Shown here: positions 63,241-64,000 of the stretch, in pieces
How the letters are laid out: every line of letters begins with the position of its first letter
Position numbering within the stretch: the stretch's first letter is position 1
Source: Marinomonas ostreistagni
Lineage (GTDB): Bacteria > Pseudomonadota > Gammaproteobacteria > Pseudomonadales > Marinomonadaceae
Length of the DNA stretch: 64,000 bases
NCBI RefSeq assembly: GCF_016461785.1
Contig: NZ_JAEMUH010000001.1
Span: 1-64,000, forward strand
Direction: 5' to 3'
Notes under the pieces: model-generated
Seen by the model: the letters and a program-made list of their open reading frames with translations, nothing else
What the model was told of the DNA's origin: nothing
Databases searched by the model: none
Made by a program: the position numbers and the translations under genes

Positions 63241-63256
63241 TGGCACTAAGTTTGCT
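63241..63256 (+). promoter_or_regulatory. Sigma-54 promoter of the flgB operon
   Basis: TGGCAC-TAAGT-TTGCT: exact -24 and -12 elements with 12-bp GG-to-GC spacing, about 40 bp before flgB. Middle-class flagellar genes in polar flagellates use RpoN with FleQ/FlrC, so this fits. Confidence 0.88.
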
Positions 63257-63297
63257 TAGTAGAAGCTATAGTTAGAGTTCAATTGCTTTGGAGTGTT

Positions 63298-63693
63298 ATG
63301 GCGATTTCATTTAAAGACGCATTTGCAGGTCATGATCAGATGTTACTGTTTCGCACAGAAAGAGCATCTGTATTAGCAAATAATATCGCCAATGCAGACA
63401 CTCCAAATTACAAAGCTCGCGATATTTCATTCGAGGACATGTTGTCATCTGAAAGAGAGCGTATGACACTGTCAGGTTCGGATGATCAGCATATTCATGC
63501 AGAAAGCAGTTTGGCAACATCTGATGAGTTACTCTACAGAAATACTAGTCAACCTTCATTGGATGGCAATACCGTCGACATGCAGCGAGAGCAAGCTGAG
63601 TACGCACAAAACTCCTTGCAGTTTGACACCAGTTTTATGTTTCTAGATAGAAAAATTAGCGGCATGAAAAAAGCACTGACCGGAGGGCAATAA
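63298..63693 (+). CDS. flgB: Flagellar basal-body rod protein FlgB
   Basis: A 131-residue rod protein. N-terminal conserved rod motif ASVLANNIANADTPNYKARD and a C-terminal helical segment LDGNTVDMQREQAEYAQNSL. The ATG at 63298 follows GGAGTGTT; a longer frame begins at a TTG. First gene of the rod-hook operon that continues past the window. Confidence 0.95.
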   Translation: MAISFKDAFAGHDQMLLFRTERASVLANNIANADTPNYKARDISFEDMLSSERERMTLSGSDDQHIHAESSLATSDELLYRNTSQPSLDGNTVDMQREQAEYAQNSLQFDTSFMFLDRKISGMKKALTGGQ

Positions 63694-63695
63694 TA

Positions 63696-64000
63696 ATGTC
63701 ATTAAGTAATATTTTCGCTATTTCTGGCTCTGCAATGAGTGCTCAGACTGTTCGCCTCAACACGGTGGCGAGTAATATTGCGAACGCTGACAGTGTCGCC
63801 AGTTCTGCTGACCAAACTTACCGTGCGCGCAAGCCTGTGTTTGAGCAAATGATGACTGATGCAATGCGTGAACGTGGCTGGAATGCTTCAGATGATTTAG
63901 CTGACGGTGTGTCTGGTATGGGAGTGCAGGTGGCAGGGATTGTTGAGTCTGATGCGCCGCTTCAGCCTCGTTACGAGCCAAATAGTCCGATGGCAAATGA
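63696..64000 (+). CDS. flgC: Flagellar basal-body rod protein FlgC (partial)
   Basis: The first 101 codons of FlgC, cut by the window edge. N-terminal MSLSNIFAISGSAMSAQTVR and LNTVASNIANADSVASS are the rod-protein signature. It starts 2 bp after flgB, with GGAGGGC upstream. Confidence 0.94.
   Translation, partial: MSLSNIFAISGSAMSAQTVRLNTVASNIANADSVASSADQTYRARKPVFEQMMTDAMRERGWNASDDLADGVSGMGVQVAGIVESDAPLQPRYEPNSPMAN

Overview
The window reads as chromosomal DNA of a motile marine gammaproteobacterium of the Oceanospirillales/Pseudomonas type. Marinomonas is my best guess from gene content, not from a database match. The clues are a two-subunit arginine succinyltransferase (aruF/aruG, as in Pseudomonas), a LodA/LodB-type quinoprotein amine oxidase pair (a group characterised in Marinomonas), a TRAP transporter, and a polar-flagellum gene order flgN-flgM-flgA / cheV-cheR-flgBC. 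Coding density is high, and I see no integrase, transposase, phage or CRISPR array.

Layout. 1-5.0 kb: arginine succinyltransferase (AST) pathway genes on the minus strand (aruF, aruG, astD, astB), with astC and astE not in view. 5.2-12.3 kb: a DUF1653 protein, a YjiH-type membrane protein, a LysR regulator and an RND efflux pair. 12.7-16.6 kb: a ClpP-like lipoprotein, a DUF1289 protein, radA and a GNAT-nitrilase fusion. 16.7-21.0 kb: nitrogen sensing and uptake (amtB, glnK), ubiK, a Trp-rich small protein, a REP-like repeat pair and yifB/comM. 21.1-26.9 kb: a five-gene iron operon (fecBCDE plus a siderophore-type TonB receptor) behind a strong Fur box. 27.2-34.8 kb: a BASS-family transporter, an OmpR-type two-component system divergent from a GT2/ArnT-like glycosyltransferase pair, and rep helicase. 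34.9-38.1 kb: the LodA/LodB-like pair. 38.2-44.1 kb: a cytochrome c5, a DctPQM TRAP transporter and a Cache histidine kinase with a NarL-type regulator. 44.5-56.7 kb: two consecutive complete dipeptide/oligopeptide-type ABC transporters, the second ending in a LysR gene. 56.6-64 kb: a BaiN-like flavoprotein, a BdlA-like soluble chemoreceptor, tRNA-Arg(CCU), and flagellar/chemotaxis genes running off the right edge inside flgC.

How the parts fit. Much of the window concerns use of organic nitrogen: peptide import (two ABC systems), organic-acid-type import (TRAP), arginine breakdown to glutamate (AST), ammonium uptake and PII signalling, and an amine/amino-acid oxidase that would release ammonia and H2O2. 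Regulatory sites readable in the sequence include a near-consensus sigma-28 promoter before flgM, a sigma-54 promoter before flgB, a probable sigma-54 promoter before glnK-amtB, a Fur box before fecB, and many intrinsic terminators. Several unexplained inverted repeats sit upstream of yjiH, the RND pair, the two-component system, dppA, the second peptide operon and between flgA and cheV.

The strongest candidate for under-described biology is the LodA/LodB-like pair: a likely cysteine tryptophylquinone enzyme with an unusual cysteine cluster and unknown substrate. No wholly new system is evident. Most of the rest is recognisable machinery in interesting arrangements.
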